DNA of 64,000 nucleotides from Citrobacter amalonaticus Y19 (GTDB lineage Bacteria > Pseudomonadota > Gammaproteobacteria > Enterobacterales > Enterobacteriaceae), in contig NZ_CP011132.1 in assembly GCF_000981805.1 (NCBI RefSeq), positions 868,001 to 932,000 of the forward strand, read 5' to 3'. The position numbers and the translations under genes are program-made. Under the pieces are notes generated by a model that was not told where the DNA came from, ran no database searches, and was given only the letters and a program-made list of their open reading frames with translations. This document shows positions 17,882 to 26,616 of this stretch, piece by piece; position 1 is the first letter of the stretch; each line of letters begins with the position of its first letter.

Positions 17882-18723
17882 ACAACTTACCGGTAATTCG
17901 TTCGCCCTGGCGCATTGTGATTCTGGTGCTCGGGTTTACTTTCCTGTATGCGCCGATGCTGATGCTGGTCATCTACTCGTTTAACAGTTCCAAACTGGTT
18001 ACGGTGTGGGCGGGATGGTCAACGCGCTGGTACGGTGAACTGTTTCGCGACAGCGCGATGATGAGCGCGGTGGGGCTGAGCCTGACCATCGCCGCCTGTG
18101 CAGCAACCATGGCGGCGATACTCGGCACGATTGCTGCGGTGGTGATGGTACGCTTTGGTCGCTTTCGCGGGTCGAACGGCTTTGCCTTTATGATCACCGC
18201 GCCGTTAGTCATGCCCGATGTGATCACCGGGCTCTCTCTGCTGTTGCTTTTTGTCGCGCTGGGGCACGCGATTGGCTGGCCGTCGGATCGTGGAATGCTG
18301 ACCATCTGGCTGGCGCACGTCACGTTCTGTACGGCGTATGTGGCGGTGGTGATTTCATCGCGCCTGCGTGAACTGGATCGCTCCATTGAGGAAGCGGCGA
18401 TGGATCTGGGGGCAACGCCGCTGAAGGTGTTCTTTGTGATAACGCTGCCGATGATTATGCCGGCCGTGGTCTCCGGCTGGCTGCTGGCGTTCACGCTGTC
18501 GCTGGACGATCTGGTCATTGCCAGCTTTGTCTCCGGGCCGGGGGCGACCACTTTACCGATGCTGGTCTTCTCCAGCGTGCGGATGGGCGTTAACCCGGAA
18601 ATCAACGCCCTGGCGACGCTGATCCTCGGTGTGGTCGGAATTGTCGGTTTTATCGCCTGGTATCTGATGGCCCGTACGGAAAAACAGCGGATCCGCGATA
18701 TCCAACGTGCAAGACGTGACTGA
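17878..18723 (+). CDS. potI: Putrescine ABC transporter permease PotI
   Basis: 281 residues from the ATG at 17878, which overlaps the potH stop (ATGA). Six helices, EAA loop EEAAMDLGATPLKVFF near residue 180. Partner of PotH. The frame is open back to 17836, but that is inside potH and not homologous. Last gene of the pot operon; a strong terminator follows at 18752. Confidence 0.95.
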   Translation: MNNLPVIRSPWRIVILVLGFTFLYAPMLMLVIYSFNSSKLVTVWAGWSTRWYGELFRDSAMMSAVGLSLTIAACAATMAAILGTIAAVVMVRFGRFRGSNGFAFMITAPLVMPDVITGLSLLLLFVALGHAIGWPSDRGMLTIWLAHVTFCTAYVAVVISSRLRELDRSIEEAAMDLGATPLKVFFVITLPMIMPAVVSGWLLAFTLSLDDLVIASFVSGPGATTLPMLVFSSVRMGVNPEINALATLILGVVGIVGFIAWYLMARTEKQRIRDIQRARRD

Positions 18724-18751
18724 AGACACTAAAATCTGTCAACCTGGCTAC

Positions 18752-18781
18752 ACAATGCCGCGCTCGTCGCGGCATTGTTTT
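18752..18781 (+). terminator. Terminator of potFGHI
   Basis: Perfect eleven-pair stem ACAATGCCGCG / CGCGGCATTGT, loop CTCGT, followed by TTT. It ends a few bases before the ybjO start codon. Confidence 0.85.
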
Positions 18782-18782
18782 C

Positions 18783-19271
18783 ATGGAAGACGATTCGTTG
18801 GGATTTTTTAAGAAATCATCCTCATCACATGCCCGCCTGAATGTGCCTGCGCTGGTGCAGGTGGCGGCGCTCGCCATTATTATGATCCGTGGGCTCGACC
18901 TGCTGATGATCTTTAATACGCTTGGCGTTCGCGGACTGGGTGAGTTTATCCATCGCAGTGTGCAAACCTGGAATTTGACGCTGGTTTTTCTGGGCAGTCT
19001 GGTGCTGGTGTTTGTTGAGATTGGCTGCGCATTTTCACTGGTGAAAGGGCGTAACTGGGCGCGGTGGGTGTATCTGCTCACACAGGTGATTGCCACAGGC
19101 TATTTGTGGGCGGCTTCGCTGGGCTACGGTTATCCCGAGTTGTTCAGTATTGCCGGTGAGTCAAAGCGGGAGATTCTGCGTACGCTGGTGATGCAAAAAC
19201 TGCCCGATATGCTGGTGCTGGTATTACTGTTTGTGCCCGCGGCCAGTCGTCGCTTCTTCCGCTTACAATAA
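18783..19271 (+). CDS. ybjO: Inner membrane protein YbjO
   Basis: 162 residues, same length and N-terminus (MEDDSLGFFKK) as E. coli YbjO; four hydrophobic segments. Function unknown. Oddity: the ATG lies four bases after the terminator stem of the pot operon, so there is no Shine-Dalgarno and little room for a leader. Translation may be leaderless, may depend on readthrough, or the true start may be further in. Convergence with E. coli at the N-terminus supports the start given. Confidence 0.82.
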   Translation: MEDDSLGFFKKSSSSHARLNVPALVQVAALAIIMIRGLDLLMIFNTLGVRGLGEFIHRSVQTWNLTLVFLGSLVLVFVEIGCAFSLVKGRNWARWVYLLTQVIATGYLWAASLGYGYPELFSIAGESKREILRTLVMQKLPDMLVLVLLFVPAASRRFFRLQ

Positions 19272-19311
19272 TGTGTATAATCCTCGCCCCTGTTTAGATA
19301 AAGGTCTCTGT

Positions 19312-20439
19312 ATGCAGTGCGCACTCTATGACGCCGGTCGCTGTCGCTCCTGTCAGTGGATAACGCAGCCCGTTGACGAGCAACTTGCCGCCAAAACCGC
19401 CGATCTGAAAAATCTGCTTGCCGGTTTTTCGGTCACAGAGTGGTGCGCGCCGGTCAGCGGCCCGGAAAAGGCGTTTCGCAATAAAGCGAAAATGGTGGTC
19501 AGCGGCAGTGTGGAAAAACCGCTGCTGGGGATGCTGCACCGCGACGGGACGCCCGAAGATCTGTGCGATTGCCCGCTCTATCCCGCCTCGTTTGCGCCCG
19601 TGTTTGCCGTGCTGAAACCGTTTATCGCCCGCGCCGGATTAACCCCTTATAACGTGGCGCGCAAGCGTGGGGAGTTGAAGTACCTTCTGCTAACGGAGAG
19701 TCAGTTTGATGGCGGTATGATGCTGCGCTTTGTGCTGCGTTCCGAAAGCAAACTGGCGCAGTTACGCGCTGCACTGCCGTGGTTGCAAGCGCAACTGCCG
19801 CAGCTGAAGGTCATCAGCGTGAATCTCCAGCCGGTGCATATGGCGATTATGGAAGGGGAGACGGAAATCTTCCTGACCGAACAACAGGCGCTGGCGGAGC
19901 GGTTTAACGACGTGCCGCTGTGGATCCGTCCACAAAGTTTCTTCCAGACCAATCCGGCGGTGGCTGGCCGGTTGTATGCGACGGCGCGTGACTGGGTGCG
20001 CCAACTGCCGGTGAGTCACATGTGGGATCTGTTCTGTGGCGTTGGCGGTTTCGGTCTGCACTGCGCGACGCAGGACATGCAGTTGACCGGAATTGAAATC
20101 GCGCCGGAGGCGATTGCCTGTGCGAAGCAGTCAGCGGCGGAACTGGGCTTAACCAATCTTCATTTCCAGGCGCTGGATTCCACGCAGTTTGCCACCGGGC
20201 AGGGTGCCGTGCCGGAGCTGGTGCTGGTGAATCCGCCACGCCGTGGTATTGGTAAACAGCTCTGCGATTACCTGGGGCAGATGGCGCTGCAGTGCATTAT
20301 CTATTCCAGTTGTAACGCGCAGACGATGGCCAAAGACATTGCCATGTTGCCGGGCTACCGTATTGAACGGGTACAGCTGTTCGATATGTTCCCGCATACC
20401 GCGCATTATGAAGTGCTGACATTATTGTTGAGGGACTAG
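19312..20439 (+). CDS. rlmC: 23S rRNA (uracil-747-C5) methyltransferase RlmC (RumB)
   Basis: 375 residues from the ATG at 19312 (AAAGGTCT upstream), the E. coli length. N-terminal Cys3, Cys11 and Cys14 plus Cys in LCDCPLYP form the iron-sulfur cluster. SAM-binding motif DLFCGVGGFGL near 240, NPPRRG near 305, and the catalytic Cys in IIYSSCNAQT near 334. It methylates U747 of 23S rRNA. The frame runs back to 19231, into ybjO, without homology. Confidence 0.95.
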   Translation: MQCALYDAGRCRSCQWITQPVDEQLAAKTADLKNLLAGFSVTEWCAPVSGPEKAFRNKAKMVVSGSVEKPLLGMLHRDGTPEDLCDCPLYPASFAPVFAVLKPFIARAGLTPYNVARKRGELKYLLLTESQFDGGMMLRFVLRSESKLAQLRAALPWLQAQLPQLKVISVNLQPVHMAIMEGETEIFLTEQQALAERFNDVPLWIRPQSFFQTNPAVAGRLYATARDWVRQLPVSHMWDLFCGVGGFGLHCATQDMQLTGIEIAPEAIACAKQSAAELGLTNLHFQALDSTQFATGQGAVPELVLVNPPRRGIGKQLCDYLGQMALQCIIYSSCNAQTMAKDIAMLPGYRIERVQLFDMFPHTAHYEVLTLLLRD

Positions 20440-20445
20440 CCACGG

Positions 20446-20532
20446 TTTGCCGGATGGCGGCGCTGGCGCCTTATCCGGCCTACGAGCGGTGCAGATATTG
20501 TAGGCCTGATAAGCGTAGCGTCATCAGGCATT
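20446..20532. repeat. BIME: two opposed REP elements between rlmC and artJ
   Basis: One REP (TTGCCGGATGGCGGCG...TTATCCGGCC) and a second, inverted, degenerate one (AGGCCTGATAAGCGTAGCG...CATCAGGC) separated by about 25 bases, in the gap of convergent rlmC and artJ. Confidence 0.8.
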
Positions 20533-20551
20533 CTACCACCAGCGACTCGAC

Positions 20552-21283
20552 TTACTGCGGGAACCACTGATCGTTGATTTTTTGGTAAGTCCCGTCGGCT
20601 TTAATGGCCGCCAGCGCCGCGTTCAGTTTATCCAGTAGCACTTTGTTGTCCGGGCGAACGGCGATGCCGAGGCCGGTGCCGAAGTACTGCGGATCGGTCA
20701 CTTTCTCGGTGGCTGGCCCCAGTTGTGGGTTGGTTTTCAGCCACTCGTTCACCACCGCGGTATCACCGAACACGCCATCAATACGACCATTTTTCAGGTC
20801 GATAAACGCATTCTGATAGCTGTCATAGGCCACCGTTTTCACTTCCGGATGCTTATCCTGCAAGTATTTCTGGTGGGTGGTGCCGTTTTCCATCCCAATG
20901 CGTTTGCCTTTCAGATCGGCAAAGGTTTTGTAGGTGTCTTTCTTCGAAATGACCAGCGCTGAGTTGGCATAGTAGGGGGTCGTAAACGCCACCTGCTTGC
21001 TCCGCTCCGGCGTGATATCCATACCGGAAATCACCGCGTCATATTTCTTGAATTTGAGTGCCGGGATCAGACTGTCAAACGCATGGTTGGTGAAAGTACA
21101 TTCTGCCTGCATCTGTTTGCACAAGGCTTTTGCCAGATCGAGGTCGAAACCGACAATTTGGTTATTCTCATCCATAGACTCGAACGGCGGATAGGTCGCA
21201 GAAACGCCGAAGCTGATTTTTTCAGCGGCAGAGGCGCCGACGGCAAAAGAGGCAAGTAATGCGGCCAGAACTAACTTTTTCAT
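20552..21283 (-). CDS. artJ: Arginine-binding periplasmic protein ArtJ
   Basis: 243 residues with a signal peptide to about Ala19. Type 3 solute-binding fold; the SATYPPFESMDENN and GMDITPERSKQ segments are the amino-acid pocket signatures. It supplies arginine to ArtQMP and is a paralogue of ArtI in the same cluster. It is separated from artPIQM by a terminator and has its own promoter with ArgR boxes upstream. Confidence 0.95.
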   Translation of the reverse strand: MKKLVLAALLASFAVGASAAEKISFGVSATYPPFESMDENNQIVGFDLDLAKALCKQMQAECTFTNHAFDSLIPALKFKKYDAVISGMDITPERSKQVAFTTPYYANSALVISKKDTYKTFADLKGKRIGMENGTTHQKYLQDKHPEVKTVAYDSYQNAFIDLKNGRIDGVFGDTAVVNEWLKTNPQLGPATEKVTDPQYFGTGLGIAVRPDNKVLLDKLNAALAAIKADGTYQKINDQWFPQ

Positions 21284-21341
21284 GGTTGGACTCCCGTTAT
21301 GATGAGGCGCCGTTTCTGCGGCATGGATTTACAATGCCAGT

Positions 21342-21381
21342 TATTGAATTTATATGCAATAAAAATGATTAACTATTTTTT
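21342..21381 (-). promoter_or_regulatory. Tandem ARG boxes upstream of artJ
   Basis: Two AT-rich 18-20-base imperfect palindromes three bases apart: TATTGAATTTATATGCAATA (21342-21361) and AATGATTAACTATTTTTT just after it. They fit the ArgR consensus (TGAAT-N4-ATTCA type) and the usual paired spacing, 60-100 bases before the artJ ATG. artJ is a known ArgR target in E. coli. Confidence 0.65.
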
Positions 21382-21394
21382 ATGAAATAAAAAA

Positions 21395-21423
21395 AGACGG
21401 ACAAGTTATAACGTTGTCCGTCT
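21395..21423 (-). terminator. Terminator of artPIQM
   Basis: Ten-pair stem AGACGGACAA / TTGTCCGTCT with an AT-rich loop; on the minus strand it is followed by a run of T. It lies downstream of artM and upstream of the artJ promoter. Confidence 0.8.
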
Positions 21424-21452
21424 CTGTGATTATGTTTTATGCAATATAACGC

Positions 21453-22121
21453 TTAGTTGCGGCGTTCGAAAGCCAGTGCTTTGCGCTCGATAAGACGCAT
21501 CATTAACGTCAACAAGCCGTTGACGACCAGGTAGATGACGCCTGCTGCGCCGAACACCATCACATCGTAGGTGCGGCCGTACAGCAACTGACCGTATCCC
21601 ATCACTTCCATCAGGGTAATGGTATACGCCAGAGACGTGCTCTTGAACACCAGCACCACTTCGTTGGAATACGAGGAGAGGGCGCGTTTAAAGGCATACG
21701 GCAACAGGATCGCCAGCGTGTCTTTCTTGCTCATCCCCAGCGCGCCGCAGGATTGCCACTGGCCTTCCGGAATCGCGCGGATCGCGCCGTAGAACAGTTG
21801 CGTGGTATAGGCTGCGCTATTGAGCGACAGCGCAATCAGTGCGCACAGCCACGGCTCCGATAGCAGATGCCACAGAACCGGATACTCTTGCAGAGACGGA
21901 AATTGCCCCGGCCCGTAGTAAATCAGGAAGATCTGCACCAGCAGCGGGGTGCCGGTAAACAGCGTGATATAGCCACGAACCAGCCAGACCACAACCGGCG
22001 TTTTAAGCGTCAGAACGATAGTGAAAACCAGCGCCAGAATCAGGGCGACGACAATGGACGCCACCGTCAGCGTCAGGCTGGCATGCAACCCTTTAAGCAG
22101 TTCAGGTAAATACTCAAACAT
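21453..22121 (-). CDS. artM: Arginine ABC transporter permease ArtM
   Basis: 222 residues, five hydrophobic helices, HisMQ family. EAA loop AIPEGQWQSCGALGMSKKD near 135. Forms the membrane channel with ArtQ. Its start coincides with the end of artQ (22121), so it is translationally coupled. Confidence 0.95.
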   Translation of the reverse strand: MFEYLPELLKGLHASLTLTVASIVVALILALVFTIVLTLKTPVVVWLVRGYITLFTGTPLLVQIFLIYYGPGQFPSLQEYPVLWHLLSEPWLCALIALSLNSAAYTTQLFYGAIRAIPEGQWQSCGALGMSKKDTLAILLPYAFKRALSSYSNEVVLVFKSTSLAYTITLMEVMGYGQLLYGRTYDVMVFGAAGVIYLVVNGLLTLMMRLIERKALAFERRN

Positions 22122-22837
22122 CAGCCCGGTCTCCGCTCAAAACGTGTCGCGCGCAGGTCAATGCGTTTGAGAATGTACTGACTCACCAGCGTAATCACCA
22201 GGTAGATCGCCGCGGCGATGATGTACCAGTTAAACGGCTCCTGGGTTCGCGTGGCAATGCTCTTGGTTTGCAGCATCAGGTCGTTAACGCTGATGAGGCT
22301 CACCAGCGCCGTGTCTTTCAGCAACACCAGCCACTGGTTGCCCAGCCCCGGCAGCGCGTGACGCCACATCTGCGGCATCACCAGCCGGAAGAAAATGGCG
22401 GTCTTCGACAGTCCCAGCGCCTGACCAGACTCCCATTGACCCAGCGGGACGGCTTTCAGCGCGCCGCGCAGCGTTTGTGACGCATAGGCCGCGTAGAGCA
22501 GAGAGAGGGCAATCACACCGCACAGGAAGGGGCTGACGTCGAAGTTTTCGATCTCCATTTGGACCGGAATCTGCACCACGCCCAGATTGACAGTAAAGCC
22601 ATCCGAGAGCATCAGCAGCAGTTGAGAGGAGCCGAAATAGATAAACAGCACCACCAGAATTTCCGGCAGGCCGCGTAAAATGGTGACCAGCGCGGAGCCT
22701 GTCCACGCCACAGGACGCCATTTCACTGATTCCCAGACGGCGAACAGCATTGCCAGCGCCAGACCGAGGATCAGTGCACAAACGGCAAGGCCGACGGTCA
22801 TCCCGGCGGCGCTTGCAAGGGGGAAAAATTCGTTCAT
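22121..22837 (-). CDS. artQ: Arginine ABC transporter permease ArtQ
   Basis: 238 residues from the ATG at 22837, matching E. coli ArtQ; the codon before it is TTG. HisMQ-type permease with EAA loop AVPLGQWESGQALGLSKTA. artI ends six bases upstream. Third gene of artPIQM. Confidence 0.95.
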   Translation of the reverse strand: MNEFFPLASAAGMTVGLAVCALILGLALAMLFAVWESVKWRPVAWTGSALVTILRGLPEILVVLFIYFGSSQLLLMLSDGFTVNLGVVQIPVQMEIENFDVSPFLCGVIALSLLYAAYASQTLRGALKAVPLGQWESGQALGLSKTAIFFRLVMPQMWRHALPGLGNQWLVLLKDTALVSLISVNDLMLQTKSIATRTQEPFNWYIIAAAIYLVITLVSQYILKRIDLRATRFERRPG

Positions 22838-22843
22838 CAAGGC

Positions 22844-23575
22844 TTACTTCTGGAACCATTTGTTATAGATGGTCTCGTAAGTCCCATCTTTCTTCACTTT
22901 TTCCAGCGCAGTGTTGAATTTCTGCTGCAGTTCCGCGTTGCCCTGGCGTACGGCGATGCCGAGGCCGGTGCCGAAGTAATCTTTATCCGTCACTTTATCG
23001 CCCACCGGAGCCAGCTTCGGATTGTCTTTCAGCCACTCTGTGACCACTGCGGTATCACCGAACACACCGTCAATGCGGCCGTTTTGCAGATCCAGTTTCG
23101 CATTCTGGTAGCTGTCATACGGAACCGTGGTGATTTCCGGGTGTTTATCCATGATGAATTTCTGGTGAGTTGTGCCGTTCTGCACGCCCACTTTCTTGCC
23201 TTTCAACTGATCAATACTGGTGAATTTACCCTGCTGACCAATGAACAGCGCGGAGTTGTCATAGTAAGGGGCGGTGAACAGCACCTGCTTTTCACGCTCA
23301 GGCGTGATATCCATCCCGGCCATCACCGCGTCGAAACGGCGGAATTTGAGGCTTGGGATCAGGCTGTCGAACGCCTGATTGGTAAAGGTACAGGTCGCGT
23401 CGATCTCTTTACACAGCGCATTGGCCAGATCAACATCGAAGCCGACAATCTTGTTATTAGCGTCCATCGATTCAAACGGAGGATAGGACGCTTCGGTCGC
23501 AAAACGAATGGTCTGGGCTGCTGTAGCGGAAAGGCTAAAGCCTGCGATAAGCGCGGCAATCAGAACTTTTTTCAT
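22844..23575 (-). CDS. artI: Arginine-related periplasmic binding protein ArtI
   Basis: 243 residues from the ATG at 23575; the frame is open further upstream into artP without homology. Signal peptide to Ala19. Close paralogue of ArtJ (shared FEA/S-TYPPFESMD, GMDITPERE, FGDTAVV and YFGTGLGIAVR segments), indicating a duplication. In E. coli ArtJ binds arginine tightly, while the ligand of ArtI is less certain. Confidence 0.94.
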   Translation of the reverse strand: MKKVLIAALIAGFSLSATAAQTIRFATEASYPPFESMDANNKIVGFDVDLANALCKEIDATCTFTNQAFDSLIPSLKFRRFDAVMAGMDITPEREKQVLFTAPYYDNSALFIGQQGKFTSIDQLKGKKVGVQNGTTHQKFIMDKHPEITTVPYDSYQNAKLDLQNGRIDGVFGDTAVVTEWLKDNPKLAPVGDKVTDKDYFGTGLGIAVRQGNAELQQKFNTALEKVKKDGTYETIYNKWFQK

Positions 23576-23591
23576 TGTGTTGTCCCGAATC

Positions 23592-24320
23592 TTAGTGAGA
23601 GAGATAGTTTTTAAATGCTTCGGTCTGCGGGTCGGCAAAGCAACTCGCATTACCCTGCTCGACGATATGACCGTTTTCCATATACACGACGCGGCTGGCG
23701 GTTTTACGCGCCACTTCCACTTCGTGCGTCACGATCACTTGTGTAATGTTGGTTTCCGCCAGTTCACGAATGATGCTGACGATTTGCGCGGTGATTTCCG
23801 GATCCAGCGCGGCGGTGGGCTCATCAAACAGCAGCACCTGCGGCTCCATCATCAGCGCACGGGCAATGGCCACACGCTGTTGCTGACCGCCGGAAAGATG
23901 CAGCGGAAAGCGATCGCTGTAAGGTTTCAGACGCAGGCGATCCAGCAGTTTTTCTGCACGCGCCAGCGCCTGATCTTTCGACAGACCCAGCACGCGGCAG
24001 GGCGCTTCAATCAGGTTCTGTTGCACGGTGAGGTGTGGCCACAGATTGTATTGCTGAAAGACCATTCCGACGTTCTGACGCAGTTCGCGAATCGCTTTAT
24101 CTGACGGTGTTTTGCGGAAGTCGAAGTGGTTTCCCGCAATATTGAGCGTGCCTGAACGCGGCATCTCAAGCAGATTGAGTACCCGCAGCAGTGAGCTTTT
24201 ACCGGCCCCGCTTGGGCCCAGTAACACCAGTGTTTCACCCTGTGGGCAATCCAGCGTGATATCGAACAGCGCCTGATGCGCGCCGTAGAAGCAGTTAATG
24301 CCGTTTAATTGAATACTCAT
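23592..24320 (-). CDS. artP: Arginine ABC transporter ATP-binding protein ArtP
   Basis: 242 residues from the ATG at 24320 (MSIQLNGINCFYG). Walker A GPSGAGKSS near 37, signature LSGGQQQR, Walker B VLLFDEP and VTHEVEVA switch His. First gene of artPIQM. The promoter lies in the 230-base AT-rich gap to ybjP; TATGCAATATTTATGC at about 24387 resembles a weak ARG half-pair but is not called. Confidence 0.95.
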   Translation of the reverse strand: MSIQLNGINCFYGAHQALFDITLDCPQGETLVLLGPSGAGKSSLLRVLNLLEMPRSGTLNIAGNHFDFRKTPSDKAIRELRQNVGMVFQQYNLWPHLTVQQNLIEAPCRVLGLSKDQALARAEKLLDRLRLKPYSDRFPLHLSGGQQQRVAIARALMMEPQVLLFDEPTAALDPEITAQIVSIIRELAETNITQVIVTHEVEVARKTASRVVYMENGHIVEQGNASCFADPQTEAFKNYLSH

Positions 24321-24476
24321 TGATACTCGTATACTGGCCGTCTGATAGCTATTGAAGCCGCAAATAGTACCTTTGACAGAATAGTTATGCAATATTTATG
24401 CTTTAAAAGTTAAATATAGCGCGCATTTACTCTTAAACATAGCACAAAATAGCGAGGGTGAAGGCCAGTAAGAACA

Positions 24477-24509
24477 ATTGTCGGCATTCCATACAGAATG
24501 CCGGACAAT
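24477..24509 (-). terminator. Hairpin downstream of ybjP
   Basis: Thirteen-pair stem (ATTGTCGGCATTC / GAATGCCGGACAAT) with one bulged G and a CATACA loop. It lies just after the ybjP stop; the following T run is weak. Confidence 0.55.
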
Positions 24510-24549
24510 TTACGGGGGTTACGTTTTTTATCGCGGTAAAGCGGAAGGA

Positions 24550-25065
24550 TTAACGGTTTTCTACCGACTGGCGAAGCGTACCGGCCGGGGCATGCACGCT
24601 GCCGCCGAGATAACGTACGTCATCAATGACCCAGCACTGACCTTCTCGGATCATCAGCACTTCATCCTGCCAGTTCTGATCGCCCTGTTTCAGCGCAACG
24701 CGCAGCGGAATGTTGCGTGCATCACTATTCGGAATGGTCGAGGCACTGGCGACGCTGGCGCTGTCCGGCGGCGTTGCGCGACTGGAGAACGGGTCGCTGC
24801 TCATCAGTTGACGATGCGCACTGTCACGACTGGCATCAGACAGCAGTTTCGCCAGGTTGTCGCTCAGGTAAGGGCGCAGGGCGGTGACATCGTTACTGCG
24901 GTGCTGGATACGATAGTCATAGAATTGTTGAGCCACACTGTCCGGGCCGCCATCCACACAGGCACCCGTACGCGGCCCGTTGTCTTTGTAGGCTGGCGTG
25001 ACGGTGGTGCAGGCGCTGAGAAGCAGCGCGCAGGGGACAAGCAGGGAGAGTTTCGAATAGCGCAT
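24550..25065 (-). CDS. ybjP: Predicted lipoprotein YbjP
   Basis: 171 residues from the ATG at 25065 (AAGGAAAT upstream), the E. coli length. Signal peptide with lipobox LLSAC, lipidated Cys19. DUF3828-type domain in the remainder. In E. coli it has been described as a surface-associated lipoprotein that can interact with TolC. Divergent from ybjQ. Confidence 0.92.
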   Translation of the reverse strand: MRYSKLSLLVPCALLLSACTTVTPAYKDNGPRTGACVDGGPDSVAQQFYDYRIQHRSNDVTALRPYLSDNLAKLLSDASRDSAHRQLMSSDPFSSRATPPDSASVASASTIPNSDARNIPLRVALKQGDQNWQDEVLMIREGQCWVIDDVRYLGGSVHAPAGTLRQSVENR

Positions 25066-25193
25066 AGTGATTTCCTTATAAGCTTTCTGCCATGAGTCTT
25101 CTAAGATAACAGTCATCTACGATAATCAAGTATATCCTTTCAATAATAGTGTATGGCGCTGATAATGTGCTGAATGTAACCAGGAGAGACATC

Positions 25194-25517
25194 ATGCAAT
25201 TTTCGACAACCCCCACGCTCGAAGGACAAAGCATTGTGGAATACTGCGGTGTGGTCACCGGCGAAGCCATTCTGGGCGCGAACATCTTCCGGGACTTTTT
25301 TGCCGGTATCCGCGATATCGTCGGCGGTCGTTCAGGCGCTTATGAAAAAGAGTTACGCAAAGCGCGTGAGATTGCCTTCGCAGAACTGGGTGAGCAGGCG
25401 AAAGCGCTGGGCGCTGACGCGGTGGTCGGCATTGATATCGATTACGAAACGGTTGGCAAGGACAGCAGCATGCTGATGGTCAGCGTGAGTGGGACGGCGG
25501 TGAAAACCCGCCGATGA
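25194..25517 (+). CDS. ybjQ: YbjQ family protein
   Basis: 107 residues from the ATG at 25194 (AGGAGAGAC upstream), the UPF0145/YbjQ family. Small soluble protein, pentameric in solved family members; function unknown. The repeated glycine-rich GALGADAVVGIDIDYE end is diagnostic. Overlaps amiD by ATGA, so the two are coupled. Confidence 0.92.
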   Translation: MQFSTTPTLEGQSIVEYCGVVTGEAILGANIFRDFFAGIRDIVGGRSGAYEKELRKAREIAFAELGEQAKALGADAVVGIDIDYETVGKDSSMLMVSVSGTAVKTRR

Positions 25518-26344
25518 GACGTTCGCTTTCAACGCTCCTGCTGGCGATGGTGCTGGCAGGGTGCGCCACGGATAACGGCATTGTTGATAAAGGCGCCTAT
25601 GAGCTGGATACCCGGCATCAGGCCCAGGCAGCGTACCCGCGTATCAAGGTCCTGGTGATTCACTATACCGCCGATGACTTTGACAGTTCGCTGGTCACGC
25701 TGACGGACAAAAATGTCAGCTCCCATTACCTCATCCCCGCGAACCCTCCCGTACCTGACGGCAAACCGCGTATCTGGCAGCTTGTGCCCGAGCACGATCT
25801 GGCGTGGCATGCTGGCATCAGCGCCTGGCGCGGCGCGACGCGCATTAACGACACCTCGATTGGCATTGAACTGGAAAACCGCGGCTGGCAGAAGACAAAC
25901 GGCGTCAAGCGCTTCATGCCGTTTGAGCCGGCGCAAATTGCCGCGCTGATCCCGCTGGCGAAAGGGATAATCGCCCGCTACAACATTAAACCGGAAAACG
26001 TGGTGGCCCACGCGGACATCGCCCCCCAGCGAAAAGACGATCCTGGCCCGCTTTTTCCCTGGCAGGCGCTGGCGCAGCAAGGGATTGGCGCGTGGCCCGA
26101 TCCGGCGCGTGTAAACGTCTATCTTAATGGGCGGCCGCGCTATCAGGTCGTGGATACGGCGGCGTTACTCGAACGGTTAACGCGTTATGGCTATGAAGTC
26201 CCTTCACAGAGTACTCCGGCGCAGCAGAAACGGGTGATCATGGCGTTTCAGATGCATTTCCGCCCACAGTTGTGGAATGGTATTGCTGATGCAGAGACGA
26301 TGGCGATTGCCGAAGCGCTGTTAGAGAAATACGGGCAGGGGTGA
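25514..26344 (+). CDS. amiD: N-acetylmuramoyl-L-alanine amidase AmiD
   Basis: 276-residue lipoprotein: signal peptide with lipobox VLAGC (Cys17). Zn-dependent amidase_2 domain (about 45-190) with the metal ligands in VIHYTA (His50), the HAD segment (AHADIAPQRKDDPGP) and the conserved Lys. A C-terminal peptidoglycan-binding domain (about 205-270). Outer-membrane enzyme cutting MurNAc-L-Ala bonds, including anhydro-MurNAc. Its stop codon lies in the loop of the downstream hairpin. Confidence 0.95.
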   Translation: MRRSLSTLLLAMVLAGCATDNGIVDKGAYELDTRHQAQAAYPRIKVLVIHYTADDFDSSLVTLTDKNVSSHYLIPANPPVPDGKPRIWQLVPEHDLAWHAGISAWRGATRINDTSIGIELENRGWQKTNGVKRFMPFEPAQIAALIPLAKGIIARYNIKPENVVAHADIAPQRKDDPGPLFPWQALAQQGIGAWPDPARVNVYLNGRPRYQVVDTAALLERLTRYGYEVPSQSTPAQQKRVIMAFQMHFRPQLWNGIADAETMAIAEALLEKYGQG

Positions 26345-26360
26345 GTCTCCCCTGCGTTTT
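26335..26360 (+). terminator. Terminator of amiD, overlapping its stop codon
   Basis: GCAGGGG (26335-26341) pairs with CCCCTGC (26349-26355), then GTTTT. The TGA stop of amiD (26342-26344) is in the seven-base loop. This marks the left edge of the inserted island. Confidence 0.65.
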
Positions 26361-26616
26361 GAGGAAATCATTTTTCAGTCCGTAATCGGACAGACAAATC
26401 CTGTCATATCAATCCATCGTAGTTATAATTACTTCATTCAAATTACTCACATGAATAGTTGACACGAGACGAGTGAGCTAATGATGAAAATAAAACAGAC
26501 GAACAGAGATACGTTCTCACCATAAGGTTATTTTCTTTTAAAAAGGATTGTCGGTGAAGTTTTCACAACTGAGTTCATTCGTCTTTAACCATTAATTATC
26601 TTAAACGGGTATAACA
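26361..26616. promoter_or_regulatory. AT-rich leader of the island regulator gene
   Basis: About 255 bases, clearly AT-richer than amiD, containing a small GTCCG/CGGAC hairpin near 26380 and a 14-codon open frame at 26481 without a good ribosome site. It presumably carries the promoter of the 26617 regulator. No integrase, repeat or attachment site was seen. Confidence 0.4.
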
